This document shows, in pieces, positions 45,990 through 55,149 of a DNA stretch of 64,000 nt. The notes beneath the pieces are model-generated. The model saw only the letters and a program-made list of their open reading frames with translations. It was not told the DNA's origin and did no database searches. The stretch spans positions 23,825 through 87,824 of the forward strand of contig NZ_FOKG01000002.1 of the NCBI RefSeq assembly GCF_900111885.1. Direction: 5' to 3'. The translations under genes and the position numbers were made by a program. Within the stretch, counting starts at the first letter, position 1. Each line of letters opens with the position of its first letter. Source of the stretch: Amycolatopsis marina (GTDB lineage Bacteria; Actinomycetota; Actinomycetes; Mycobacteriales; Pseudonocardiaceae).

Positions 45990-47242
45990 CAGTTCGCCGC
46001 CTCGGCGATATCCTGGAAGCTGGTCAGCAATTTCCGCGGCTGGGCATCGGAGTTGACTCCGGTGCCCAGCTGGCTGCCCATCGTCCCGCTGAGCTGCGCC
46101 CAGACCGGTTCGGATGTGGGATCGAACCGAGCCTGTGGAATGAGGTCGACGAACTCGGCCGTCTCGGGATCCTGGGCGAACTGCTCGGCAGCCGAACTCG
46201 TGGTCGGCAGAAGCCCTTCGGTACGGAGGTACTCGACGTAGTTCCCGGGTTGGTAGAAGTAGGCCAGGAAGTCGGACACGAGTTGCTGGTTGCCATCCTT
46301 TCGGAAAGCCATCAGGTAGTCCTGAACCCCGTGGGTCGCCGGCTCGGCGCCGTGCTGGGTGGGGTGAGTGGAGATCCCGAAGTCAATGCCGGCTTTGCGT
46401 ACGGGCTCCATGAACGCCCGAGTACCGAAAGAGCCGTACACCATGGCCGCCTTGCCCTGGGCGAACAACGGCCAGGTGCCATCGGCGCGGTTGGTCTGCC
46501 CCGGATTGGCCTGGGTGAATCCGCGATTGGTGAGCGTCTTGAGGAACTCGAGTGTCTCGACGTTGCGAGGATCGTTGATCGTCCAGTCCTCACCGGTCAT
46601 CCATCCGCCCCCGTTGGAGCGCGCCCAGGTACCGAACTCGTAGTGGCCGCCCTCGGTGCCAAGTGCGAGTGCGTACGGGACGTAGTCACCGGGCAGGGCC
46701 TTGATCTTCTCCGCCGCGGTCAGGAACTCCTCCCAGGTCGCAGGCGGCTTCTCGATTCCGGCCTCGGCGAAGATCGTTTTGTTGTAGTACAACCCGTTTA
46801 CCGTGCCGACGAAGGGAAAGGCGTACTGCTCCCCGTTGTACGAGGCGTTCTCGGCGAAAGTCGGGAGGAAGTCCTCGAGCTGTTCGGGCGACATCAGCTC
46901 GTCGGCGCGATAGAGCAGATCAGACTCGGCGTAGTCGGCGAACAGGTTGATGTTGAGGATGTCCGGAATCTGCTGTGTCTGGATCATCGTGTTGACCTGA
47001 CTCTGCAGGTTGCCCCAGTCGATCACCTGTAGGTCGATCGAGGCCCCGGGGTGCTCGTTCTCGAACTTCTCGATCAGGCCGTCCCAGTAGGGCTTGGTGT
47101 CCTCTGTGTACTGCGCTACCACCAGTTTGAGGTTCTGCCCGCCGTCTTCACCGCCGCCTGCGGTCCCGCAACCCGCGACGGCGAGGGCGGTGCCGGCGAA
47201 CAGTGCCGTCAGGACTACCCGCTTCGATCTCCGTACTCTCAT
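45989..47242 (-). CDS. ABC transporter sugar-binding lipoprotein
   Basis: Type 1 extracellular solute-binding protein of 417 residues. ATG 47242 is chosen (GAGGTG 8 bases upstream) over GTG 47251. Lipobox LAVAGC at about residue 24, then a Gly-rich linker. FENEHPGASIDLQVIDWGNL and QIPDILNINLFADYAESDLL match the carbohydrate-binding family. Anchored outside the membrane, it would hand an oligosaccharide or amino sugar to the fused permease encoded 46 bp upstream. Confidence 0.93.
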   Translation of the reverse strand: MRVRRSKRVVLTALFAGTALAVAGCGTAGGGEDGGQNLKLVVAQYTEDTKPYWDGLIEKFENEHPGASIDLQVIDWGNLQSQVNTMIQTQQIPDILNINLFADYAESDLLYRADELMSPEQLEDFLPTFAENASYNGEQYAFPFVGTVNGLYYNKTIFAEAGIEKPPATWEEFLTAAEKIKALPGDYVPYALALGTEGGHYEFGTWARSNGGGWMTGEDWTINDPRNVETLEFLKTLTNRGFTQANPGQTNRADGTWPLFAQGKAAMVYGSFGTRAFMEPVRKAGIDFGISTHPTQHGAEPATHGVQDYLMAFRKDGNQQLVSDFLAYFYQPGNYVEYLRTEGLLPTTSSAAEQFAQDPETAEFVDLIPQARFDPTSEPVWAQLSGTMGSQLGTGVNSDAQPRKLLTSFQDIAEAAN

Positions 47243-47288
47243 GGCATGCACACCTCGTTCAGTTGTTTCGGAGTAAACTCTGCGTCGG

Positions 47289-49232
47289 TCACCGGCTACT
47301 GCCCATGCTCAAACCGCTGATGAGCCGCTTCTCGATGAACGAGAACAGCAGCACCGCCGGGATGATCGCGATCAACGCGGCGGCGAACAGGTACTGGTAG
47401 TTGGTTTCGTAGAGCCCGACGAACTGCTGCACCCCGACCGTGAGCGGCACTCGTCCGGCCGTCGGATCGTTGAAGAGCGTCAGCGCGATGACGAACTCGT
47501 TCCATACCTGGATGAACGTGAAGATCGTGACGGTGATCAGCCCGGGGGCCGTCAACGGGAGGATCATCCGGAGCATGATCCGGAACCGGCCCAACCCATC
47601 GAGCATCGCGGCCTCGTCGATCTCGACCGACACCGCCCCCACGTGGGCATGCAGGATCCAGATCGCGAAAGCCAGGTTGAACGCGGAGTTCACGGCGATG
47701 ATGAACCAGTACGAGTGCACGCCGTCGAGGAACAGCGCCTCCCGGTACAGACCGATCAACAGGGCCACCGCGGGGAACATCTGCGTCACGAGAATGACAC
47801 CCAGGAAGGCGACCTTGCCCCGGAATCGCGTGCGCGCCAGGATGTAGGCCGCCGGTGCGGCAAGAACGAGCACCACCGCGGTGGAAACCAACGCCACCGT
47901 GAGGCTCACTCCGAAGTACTCGGCCAGCGGAATCTGCTTCCACACGTCGACGTAGTTCGACCACGCCCATTCCTGTGGAAGATACGACGCGGGAACCGCG
48001 AACAGTTCCGCATCGGTCTTCAGCGAGCCCAGCAACATCACCACGTAGGGAGCGAGGAAGAACAGGGCCACGCCCAAACCGGCGAGCGACAGTCCCACGG
48101 GGCGAACGCGACGCCACGATCTACCGACGGCAGAGGTCAGGGGCCCGCAGACCGCGGCCACCGACCTGGAGGTCTTCCATACGCTCAGCGCGAGGGCATC
48201 GAACCCGTGCCGCAGACCGCTCGGCCGCCCTGTCGCGGAGGTTTTCGTCGGTGCCGCGGCCTCCCGGTCCGGACGCAGCACCCGGACGTAGGCCAGGACG
48301 AGAACGATCAGGAAGGCGACGTTCAGCACCGCCAGCGCCGATGCCTCACCGGGGTCCAACTGGGCCACGAAAGCGATCTTGTACATCCAGGTCACGGTGG
48401 TGTCCGCGTGGTAACCCGCTGTCTTGCCCGCGATGACCCAGATCACGGTGAACGCGTTGAAAACGTGCAGCATGTTGAGCACGAGCGCCACCAACAGCGA
48501 CGGCCGGAGCAACGGCAACGTGATGTGCCGCCAGGTGGTCCAGCCCCCGGCGCCGTCGATCCTGGCCGCCTCCAGTACGTCGTCCGGAATGGTCTGCAGG
48601 CCCGACAACAGCACGTATGTGGTGAACGGGATCGAGGTGACGACACCAACCGCCATGATCGAGTAGAAGGCGAACGCCGGGTCCTTGTACCACTCAACCG
48701 GCGCGCCAATGATCGACAGATCCATGAGCAGGCGGTTGAGCAGACCATTGCCGCCTTCGTAGATGAACCGCCACACGGTCGCGGTCATCACGAGCGAGGT
48801 GGCCCAAGGCACGATCAGCGCGAGCCGGACGAACCGTCTGCCGACGAACGGCTTGGCCAGGAACTGGGCGAGCCCAAGGGACAGCAGGACCGTGACACCA
48901 ACGACAACGACCAGCCAGAGCAGGGTGTTGAGGACAATCTGCCCCAGCACCGGTTCCGCGAGAAGTTTGCGGTAGTTCTCCAGCCCCGCGAAACCGCGAA
49001 CCTGGCCGATCCGATCGATGCGCAGGAACGACGTCCACACCATGTACACGGCCGGGAAAACGACAACCAGAATGATCAGTGCGGTACTCGGCGTCAGCCA
49101 GCGCGCCGGAACTGTGCGCTGCCACCAGGTAGTCCCGTGCGCACGGCCGCCAGGCTGCCCGCGCGTGGGGCCCGACTCGGAAGCATGAGCGGTTGCGACC
49201 GGTCGCTCCGCGGACCTCACCGCTTCGGGCAC
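47289..49232 (-). CDS. Fused MalF-MalG-type ABC sugar permease
   Basis: A single 647-residue chain holds both membrane subunits normally made by two genes. GTG 49232 has GGAG 7 bases upstream. First half (about 40-320) is MalF-like with EAA loop VLEAARIDGAGGWTTWRHIT. The second (about 375-647) is MalG-like with EAAMLDGLGRFRIMLRMILP and the typical C-terminal FSFIEKRLISGLSMGSSR. A 60-residue linker joins them. No ATPase gene is nearby; a shared MsiK-type ATPase is expected. First gene of the minus-strand amino-sugar operon. Confidence 0.93.
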   Translation of the reverse strand: MPEAVRSAERPVATAHASESGPTRGQPGGRAHGTTWWQRTVPARWLTPSTALIILVVVFPAVYMVWTSFLRIDRIGQVRGFAGLENYRKLLAEPVLGQIVLNTLLWLVVVVGVTVLLSLGLAQFLAKPFVGRRFVRLALIVPWATSLVMTATVWRFIYEGGNGLLNRLLMDLSIIGAPVEWYKDPAFAFYSIMAVGVVTSIPFTTYVLLSGLQTIPDDVLEAARIDGAGGWTTWRHITLPLLRPSLLVALVLNMLHVFNAFTVIWVIAGKTAGYHADTTVTWMYKIAFVAQLDPGEASALAVLNVAFLIVLVLAYVRVLRPDREAAAPTKTSATGRPSGLRHGFDALALSVWKTSRSVAAVCGPLTSAVGRSWRRVRPVGLSLAGLGVALFFLAPYVVMLLGSLKTDAELFAVPASYLPQEWAWSNYVDVWKQIPLAEYFGVSLTVALVSTAVVLVLAAPAAYILARTRFRGKVAFLGVILVTQMFPAVALLIGLYREALFLDGVHSYWFIIAVNSAFNLAFAIWILHAHVGAVSVEIDEAAMLDGLGRFRIMLRMILPLTAPGLITVTIFTFIQVWNEFVIALTLFNDPTAGRVPLTVGVQQFVGLYETNYQYLFAAALIAIIPAVLLFSFIEKRLISGLSMGSSR

Positions 49233-49288
49233 CCTGCACTCCTCTCACCGACTGGCTGTCCTTGCGCAGCAATAGTCCGACTTCGTAT

Positions 49289-49310
49289 GATCGAAGTCAA
49301 GCGTTCGATC
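49289..49310. promoter_or_regulatory. Candidate DeoR operator between permease and GH20 genes
   Basis: Perfect inverted repeat GATCGAA (49289-49295) and TTCGATC (49304-49310) with an 8-base spacer. The region is divergent for both transcripts of the sugar locus. A related GATCGAT...TTCGATG sequence lies before the DeoR gene, supporting autoregulation by the same protein. Confidence 0.45.
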
Positions 49311-49400
49311 GAGATAACGAGCATGAACGATCATCAAATGCTCAGTGATTTGCATGTTCCGCAAGCAGCCGCCGAACGTTTTCACCGTCAGGAGCATCCG

Positions 49401-50945
49401 TTGACAGACCCCGCCAGGTATGCGCTCATTCCCGAACCCACACATCTCACCCCGCGCGCGGCCTCGTTCCGAATCGCCGGTGAAACCACGGTTTTCATCG
49501 CCCCGGGAGCTGAAACCGCAGGCCGGGCGCTGGAACGCGCGATCGGGCCATCCCTGCCCGGCAACGCACAGGACGCCGATATTCGCATCTCGATCGTTCC
49601 GGAGGGCCAGGGCACGAACGGCTACCGGCTGGACATCTCCACCGACCGCATCGATATCCTCGGCACCGATGCCACCGGCGCCTTCTACGGCGTGCAGACA
49701 CTGCGCCAGCTGCTGCCGCCGGACAGCGAGGCCCCTGAAAGACCAGGTCGAACGCTGACCGTGCCCTGTGTCCAGATCGAGGATTTCCCGCGGTTCGCCT
49801 GGCGTGGCCTCATGCTCGACGTGGCACGGCACTTCATGCCCGTGGACTTTCTCCGCCGAGTCATCGACGTCCTGTCACTGCACAAACTGGACGTCCTGCA
49901 CCTGCACCTGACTGACGACCAGGGCTGGCGGATCGAGGTGCCGGGGTACCCGCGACTCACCGAGGTGAGCGCATGGCGGACGGAGACGGTCATCGGGCAC
50001 GACTCGGCCGTGCCGACCTGGGACCTCCGCTACGACGGGCGGTCACACGGTGGCTTCTACAGCACCGCCGAGCTCAGCGACCTCGTCGCCTACGCCGAAG
50101 AGCGGCACGTCACCATCATCCCTGAGGTCGACATGCCGGGACACATGCAGGCCGCCATCGCCGCGTACCCGGACCTCGGCAACGGCATCGCGGAACCGGA
50201 AGTCCGGCGGCGCTGGAACATAAGCACGCAGATTCTCTCGCTGAACGAGCCCGCGATGCGTTTTTGCCGGGATGTACTCACCGAGGTGACGAGGATCTTC
50301 CCCAGCGAGTTCATCCACTGCGGCGGCGACGAGGTGCCGACGGACGAATGGAGGATGAGCCCGCAGGTCCAACAGCGGATCAAGGATCTCGGACTGCCTG
50401 ATGAGACCGCCTTGCAGGGCTGGTTCACCCGTCAGATCGCGGCTTTCCTCGACGAGCACGGCCGCCGACTTGTCGGCTGGGACGAAGTCCTGGACGCCCG
50501 CCCCTTGCCGGCCAACTGTGTTGTGATGCCGTGGCGGGGCGACACGGCGGTCCGGAACGCGCTGAATGCGGGAGTCGATGTCGTCATGACGCCCGCGCAG
50601 CACCTCTACCTCAACTACAACCAGAGCACCGATGTTCACGCCGAACCCCTCGCGATCGGCGGATTCGTGCCGTTGTCCATGGTTCACGCCTACACACCCG
50701 GACGGTTCGGGGATCGCGTACTGGGCGCACAGGCACAGTTGTGGACCGAGTACATCGATTCCCCCGAACTCGCCGAGTACATGCTCTTTCCCAGGCTGTG
50801 CGCCTTCGCCGAGGCGGTCTGGCGACAGGGAACCTCGCCGGATGCACCGGATTTCGCACGGTTTCTTGAGCGCTTGCGACCGCACCTGTCCCGGCTGGAC
50901 GCCCTCGGCGTGCGGTACCGGCCGCTCGACGCGAAGCCGGATTGA
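49401..50945 (+). CDS. GH20 beta-N-acetylhexosaminidase
   Basis: Glycosidase of 514 residues from TTG 49401, chosen because CAGGAG (49389-49394) sits 6 bases upstream; ATG 49323 is in frame but lacks a ribosome site. No signal peptide is evident, so it may act on imported chitobiose-like oligosaccharides. GH20b domain about 1-125, catalytic barrel after it. FAWRGLMLDVARHFMPVDF, HLHLTDDQGWRIEVPGYPRL and catalytic pair D310-E311 in HCGGDEVP are diagnostic. It releases GlcNAc or GalNAc, supplying the divergent catabolic operon. Confidence 0.95.
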   Translation: MTDPARYALIPEPTHLTPRAASFRIAGETTVFIAPGAETAGRALERAIGPSLPGNAQDADIRISIVPEGQGTNGYRLDISTDRIDILGTDATGAFYGVQTLRQLLPPDSEAPERPGRTLTVPCVQIEDFPRFAWRGLMLDVARHFMPVDFLRRVIDVLSLHKLDVLHLHLTDDQGWRIEVPGYPRLTEVSAWRTETVIGHDSAVPTWDLRYDGRSHGGFYSTAELSDLVAYAEERHVTIIPEVDMPGHMQAAIAAYPDLGNGIAEPEVRRRWNISTQILSLNEPAMRFCRDVLTEVTRIFPSEFIHCGGDEVPTDEWRMSPQVQQRIKDLGLPDETALQGWFTRQIAAFLDEHGRRLVGWDEVLDARPLPANCVVMPWRGDTAVRNALNAGVDVVMTPAQHLYLNYNQSTDVHAEPLAIGGFVPLSMVHAYTPGRFGDRVLGAQAQLWTEYIDSPELAEYMLFPRLCAFAEAVWRQGTSPDAPDFARFLERLRPHLSRLDALGVRYRPLDAKPD

Positions 50946-50963
50946 GTCTGCCCGTCAGGCCGC

Positions 50964-51749
50964 TCAGGCCTGGAAGACCTCGACACCCGTTTCGCGGAAC
51001 CGTTCGACTACCCGTGCATCGGCGTCCACATCGGTCACCAGAACGTCGAGCGCGGAAACAGGCACGATACGAGCGAAGGCGCGCTGGTCGAGCTTACTGC
51101 TGTCCGCTGCCACCACCACCCGCTCCGCGTGTGCGGCCAGGAGCGCGTTGGTGGCCGCTTCGCGTTCGTCGAATGCCATCGCGCCGAACTCGGGGCTGAT
51201 CGCGTCGACCCCGATGACGGCCATGCCGACCGAGAGGCCCTCCAACATGCGTTCGGCCAGTGGACCGATGATCTCGTAGGAGTGGGTGCGTACAACGCCG
51301 CCGACGACCACCACCTTCACCTGCGGGCGGACCGCCAGTTCGCTGGCGATGTTGAGCGCGTTGGTGACGACCGTGACCCCCGGCTGGGACCCGTCGGTCT
51401 GAAAGGCTTCATGCAGTGCGATCGCCCTGGCGATGTTGGTTGTCGTCGTGCCTCCGTTGAGCCCGATCGTGGAGCCAGGTCGGATCAGCCCCGCGACGAC
51501 CTGCGCGATGCGCTCCTTCTCCGGCGCCTGCCTGCTCGCCTTGTACCGGAGGGGCAGGTCGTAGGAAACGCTCGCTGCCACCGCCCCGCCGCGGGTCCGC
51601 GTCAACAACTGCTGCTTGGCCAGATGGTCGAGGTCCCGGCGCACCGTCGCCGGCGACGCACCGAGCTTCTCGACAACGTCGTCAACGGTGATCGAATCCT
51701 GGTCGGACAGCATGTCGAGCACAGCGGTCAGCCGTTCGTGACGATCCAT
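50964..51749 (-). CDS. DeoR-family transcriptional regulator
   Basis: Repressor-type regulator of 261 residues. ATG 51749 has GAGGGG about 6 bases upstream. N-terminal HTH VDDVVEKLGASPATVRRDLD and the family signature DHLAKQQLLTRTRGGAV. The C-terminal DeoRC sugar-phosphate sensor shows LIRPGSTIGLNGGTTTTNIA and VVVVGGVVRTHSYEIIGPLA. It should sense a sugar phosphate of the adjacent amino-sugar pathway and control the divergent GH20 and permease operons. It is convergent with GH20, 18 bp away. Confidence 0.93.
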   Translation of the reverse strand: MDRHERLTAVLDMLSDQDSITVDDVVEKLGASPATVRRDLDHLAKQQLLTRTRGGAVAASVSYDLPLRYKASRQAPEKERIAQVVAGLIRPGSTIGLNGGTTTTNIARAIALHEAFQTDGSQPGVTVVTNALNIASELAVRPQVKVVVVGGVVRTHSYEIIGPLAERMLEGLSVGMAVIGVDAISPEFGAMAFDEREAATNALLAAHAERVVVAADSSKLDQRAFARIVPVSALDVLVTDVDADARVVERFRETGVEVFQA

Positions 51750-51765
51750 GAAGTCCCCTCGGAAG

Positions 51766-51784
51766 GATCGATGGCGTTCGATGG
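51766..51784. promoter_or_regulatory. Candidate DeoR autoregulatory operator
   Basis: GATCGATGGCGTTCGATGG lies 17-35 bp upstream of the DeoR start. Its ATCGAT and TTCGAT half-sites resemble the GATCGAA/TTCGATC palindrome in the permease-GH20 gap. The shared half-site at both promoters is the evidence. Confidence 0.4.
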
Positions 51785-51857
51785 TACTTTTGGCGATGTT
51801 CCAATCAACTCCGCGCACTGTACTCGCTGAACTACACGGCGGCGCGACGCACGCCCT

Positions 51858-54800
51858 TCACGCGAGCCGGGCGTCCAGGGTTCTCATGCCGTCCTCGTGC
51901 GAGATCTTGCGGAACAGTTCGCGGGCCTCTTCCCAGGCGGTCGTGGCCGCGCGCTGGTCGCCGGCCACACCGTGGGCGTCGCCGAGGGCGTGGAGCGTCC
52001 GCGCCAGGTAGGGGATCGAGCCGCGGGTTCGCCATACCCGGACCGCGCGTTCAAGGGTGGCGATGGCGGCGGGCAGGTCTCCTTCGGCGAGGTCCAACTG
52101 CCCGAGCACGCCGAGCGCGTCGGCGAGATAGTGGCCGAAGTTACCGTCCTCGCTGTGTGCCAGCGTCAGTTCGGCGGTCGCCCTGGCCCGCTCGTCCCCG
52201 ATCGCGGCGAACAGCTTCGAGAGATAGAGCAGCGAGAATGTCTCCAGATAGCGGTAGTTCAACCGCCGTGCCATTTCCAGGGAGCTCTCCAGCAGTTCCT
52301 GGCCGCCGATGGTGTCACCGCAGAACGACTTCGCCGCGCCGAGGAACTGGGTGATCGTCGTGGTGTAGTGGGCGTTGCCGAGCGCCTCGGCGATCTTCGC
52401 CGCATGCTCCAGGACCGTGAGCGCCCCATGCGGGTCATCCTCGCCGTGGATGATCGCCATAACATGATACGCCCGCGCCTGGCCACCGAGGTAGTCCGCT
52501 TCGGCGGCCGTCCGCAGAGCGCGCTCCGCCAGGGCGAGCCCTTCCGCATCGTTTCCGTCGGCCGTCATGCTCCAGGCCAGGGTCGCCAGGGAATCGGCGA
52601 TGCCGACCGGATGGTCCAGCATGGTGAACAGGTCGAGGAGCTGCGAAGCGTCCGCCCGCATCCGTGTCATCGCCGGCCCGGGACCCGCCGGTGAGCTCCA
52701 CGTGGTGACCTCCAGCAGGCCGCGCATCAGCACGGCCTCGCCGAGCTTGTCACCGGTCTCCCGGCAGAGCGCGATCGTCTGCTCGTGCATGTGCTGCCAG
52801 CCGTCGTACAAGCCGCGCACGTTGAGATAGACCTCGGTGGACCCCGCGAGATCCCAGGCGAGCTGAGTGAGACCCGCCTCGCAGGCCTGGGCGACCCCGG
52901 CCATCAACGCGGCGTACTCCGCGCCGAACCAGGCCATCGGGTAGGCCAGCAGCGGTCCCGAGACCTCCGCGGGCAGCCGCCAGCGCGGCGCGACGCTGTG
53001 AATACGTGCGTAGCAGGGGCCCGGGACATGCTCCGCCGCGGCCTCCGCCAGCGCCAGCCACGCACCCAGGGCCCGTGCGAAGGCGGCCTTGCGCTCGGGT
53101 TCGGCGTCCTCGCGCCGCGCCCGCTCCCGCGCGTACAACCGGATCAGATCGTGGAACCGATACCTGAGGCTGCCCGTCTCGTCGGTCCGGGTGAGGTTCA
53201 GCAGATGAGCGTCGACCAGCGTCTCGATCTCGCGTTCGGCCTGCCGCACCGGCACGTCGAGGAGGGCCGCCACCGCCCAGGAGGCGAAGTCGGGCGCGTC
53301 GAGCAGCCCGGCCAGCCGGAAGGCCCGCTGGGCACCCGCGGGCAGCATCCGGTAGCTCATCTCGAATCCCGCGCGGATGTCGAGGTCCCCCGCGACGAGC
53401 TCGTCCAGCCGATGTCGTTCCTCAACGAGGACGTCGGCGAGGTGGGACAGAGTCCACTGCCTCCTGCTGAGGAGCCTGGCCGCCGAGATGCGCACCGCCA
53501 GCGGGACGCGGCCGCACAGCCGGACGATCTCCCGAGCAGCTTCCGGCTCGTCCTGGACGCGCTCGTAACCGACGATGTTGCTCAGCAGGCCCATGGCCTG
53601 GGCCGACGGCAGGACGTCGAGTTCCAGCATGCTGGCGCCCTCGAGGCCGACCAACCGCACACGTCCGGTGAGCAGTACGGCCGTGCCGGAACCCCCTGGC
53701 AGGAGCGGCCGCACCTGCTCCTCTCCGGCCACGTTGTCGAGCAGGACGAGGACTCTGCGGCCGGCCAGACAGCTCCGGAACAACGCCACGCGTTCGTCCA
53801 GGGATTCAGGTATGCCGGTACTGCTGATGCCCAGGGCGAACAGGAATCGGCTGAGCACGTCCGCCGGGCGGACAGGGTCGGCGGAGGCGCCGCGCAGGTC
53901 CGCGTAGAGCTGGCCGTCGGGGAAACGGCTCGCGATCCGGTGCGCGACGTGCACGGCAAGCGTGGTCTTACCCAAGCCCCCCAGACCCGCGATGCCGGCC
54001 ATGGCGACGGTGCCCGGCCGTGGCGCGGTGAGGACCTCGGTGAGGCCGGCCACCTCATCGTCCCTGCCGGTGAAGTCGGCGATGCCCGGCGGCAACTCGG
54101 CGGGGGCGGGAGTCGCAGGCGCTCCCGTGAGCGTGGCCGCGACGCGGGGAGCGAGGTCGAGGGAAGGGTCCTGGGCGAGGATTCGCTGCTGCAGGTCGTG
54201 CAGCTCGTCGGCCGGGTCCAGGCCGGTCTCCTCGATCAGGGTCGTGCGGGCACGCGTGTACTCGGCGAGCGCGTCCGCCCGGCGACCACAGCGGTACAAC
54301 GCCAGCATCAGCTGTGCGCGAAGCCGCTCTCGCAGGGGGTGCGCGCGGGTGAGCGCGGTCAGCTCGCCCAGCAGCTCGGTGTGGCGTCCCAGCGTCAGGT
54401 CCACGGCGATCCGCGACTGCAGGACCGACAGGCGGACCTCGTCCAGCCGCATGGCCTCCGCGGCCAGCATCGGGACATCGGTCATCCCGGCGAACGCCGG
54501 CCCGCGCCAGAGCCGCAGCGCCTCGTGCAGGCGGCGGGACGCCTCGTCCACCAGACCGGCGGCCTCCGCCGCCCGCCCCGCCTCGGCCAGGTGCTCGAAC
54601 CTCGCCGCGTCGAGCTCGTCCCGGTCGACCGGGACCAGGTAGCCGCCGCCCTGCCGCACGACGCGAGCCGGGTCGCCCAGCTGCCGCCGAAGCCGGTGGA
54701 CGTAGGTCTGCACGTTCTTTGTGGCGCTCTTCGGCGGGGTGTTCCCCCACAGCGCGACGGCCAGTTGATCTTCCGAAACGGGGTGACCGGCTCGGCACAG

Positions 54801-54896
54801 CAGCACCGCCACCAACACCCGCGCCTTGGGCGTGCCGAGATCGACCTGCTCGCCCTCTCGCCACACCGTCAGCGGACCCAGTATGCCAAACCTCAT
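51858..54896 (-). CDS. SARP-type AfsR-like regulator (winged helix-BTAD-NB-ARC-TPR)
   Basis: Regulator of 1012 residues. ATG 54896 has GAGGGAG 4-5 bases upstream. OmpR-type winged helix about 1-95 (MRFGILGPLTVWREGEQV), BTAD about 100-245 (LYRCGRRADALAEYTRARTT), NB-ARC ATPase about 270-560 with P-loop GLGGLGKTTLAVHVA, RVLVLLDNVAGEEQV as Walker B and GRVPLAVRISAARLL as GxP motif, then TPR-like helices to the C-terminus. AfsR-type proteins activate secondary metabolism or peptide genes. No biosynthetic cluster is adjacent; a possible small peptide gene lies just upstream. Confidence 0.93.
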   Translation of the reverse strand: MRFGILGPLTVWREGEQVDLGTPKARVLVAVLLCRAGHPVSEDQLAVALWGNTPPKSATKNVQTYVHRLRRQLGDPARVVRQGGGYLVPVDRDELDAARFEHLAEAGRAAEAAGLVDEASRRLHEALRLWRGPAFAGMTDVPMLAAEAMRLDEVRLSVLQSRIAVDLTLGRHTELLGELTALTRAHPLRERLRAQLMLALYRCGRRADALAEYTRARTTLIEETGLDPADELHDLQQRILAQDPSLDLAPRVAATLTGAPATPAPAELPPGIADFTGRDDEVAGLTEVLTAPRPGTVAMAGIAGLGGLGKTTLAVHVAHRIASRFPDGQLYADLRGASADPVRPADVLSRFLFALGISSTGIPESLDERVALFRSCLAGRRVLVLLDNVAGEEQVRPLLPGGSGTAVLLTGRVRLVGLEGASMLELDVLPSAQAMGLLSNIVGYERVQDEPEAAREIVRLCGRVPLAVRISAARLLSRRQWTLSHLADVLVEERHRLDELVAGDLDIRAGFEMSYRMLPAGAQRAFRLAGLLDAPDFASWAVAALLDVPVRQAEREIETLVDAHLLNLTRTDETGSLRYRFHDLIRLYARERARREDAEPERKAAFARALGAWLALAEAAAEHVPGPCYARIHSVAPRWRLPAEVSGPLLAYPMAWFGAEYAALMAGVAQACEAGLTQLAWDLAGSTEVYLNVRGLYDGWQHMHEQTIALCRETGDKLGEAVLMRGLLEVTTWSSPAGPGPAMTRMRADASQLLDLFTMLDHPVGIADSLATLAWSMTADGNDAEGLALAERALRTAAEADYLGGQARAYHVMAIIHGEDDPHGALTVLEHAAKIAEALGNAHYTTTITQFLGAAKSFCGDTIGGQELLESSLEMARRLNYRYLETFSLLYLSKLFAAIGDERARATAELTLAHSEDGNFGHYLADALGVLGQLDLAEGDLPAAIATLERAVRVWRTRGSIPYLARTLHALGDAHGVAGDQRAATTAWEEARELFRKISHEDGMRTLDARLA

Positions 54897-54942
54897 CGTG
54901 CTCCCTCGGCTGGAAGTACTGTAGACGTCGACGGCGAAGGCG

Positions 54943-55149
54943 CTATCGCACCACCGCACCAGCTGGCGGTTTCATGCCCCCGCTGAAGGTGCCGCCGTTC
55001 TCGCCGCCGTTCTCGCCGCCGGTGACGACGGCGGGCCGCTCGGGACCAGCGCTCGGTAGGTCGTGCCGGGCTCGCCGGAATATGTTCGCGGCCTCAGGCA
55101 TTCTCTGGAGGAGATTGTGCCTGGAATCGCACAGGTTCGCGAAACGCAT
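54943..55149 (-). CDS. Possible small peptide (68 residues), Gly-Asn repeat near C-terminus
   Basis: Frame from ATG 55149 with only a poor ribosome site. It opens MRFANLCDSRHNLLQRMPEA and ends with a GGENGGENGG repeat, then TFSGGMKPPAGAVVR. The layout (charged helical N-terminus, repeat, compact Gly-rich tail) resembles RiPP or signal-peptide precursors. It lies 46 bp upstream of the SARP gene, same strand. No modifying enzyme is nearby and codon bias is weak, so it may not be real. Confidence 0.35.
   Translation of the reverse strand: MRFANLCDSRHNLLQRMPEAANIFRRARHDLPSAGPERPAVVTGGENGGENGGTFSGGMKPPAGAVVR

Noticed and set aside
47643..49322. Very long open frame upstream of and in frame with the GH20 gene
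   Set aside because: It is antisense to the fused permease and rich in Arg/His/Gln, the usual shadow of a GC-rich gene; the GH20 protein starts at about 49401.
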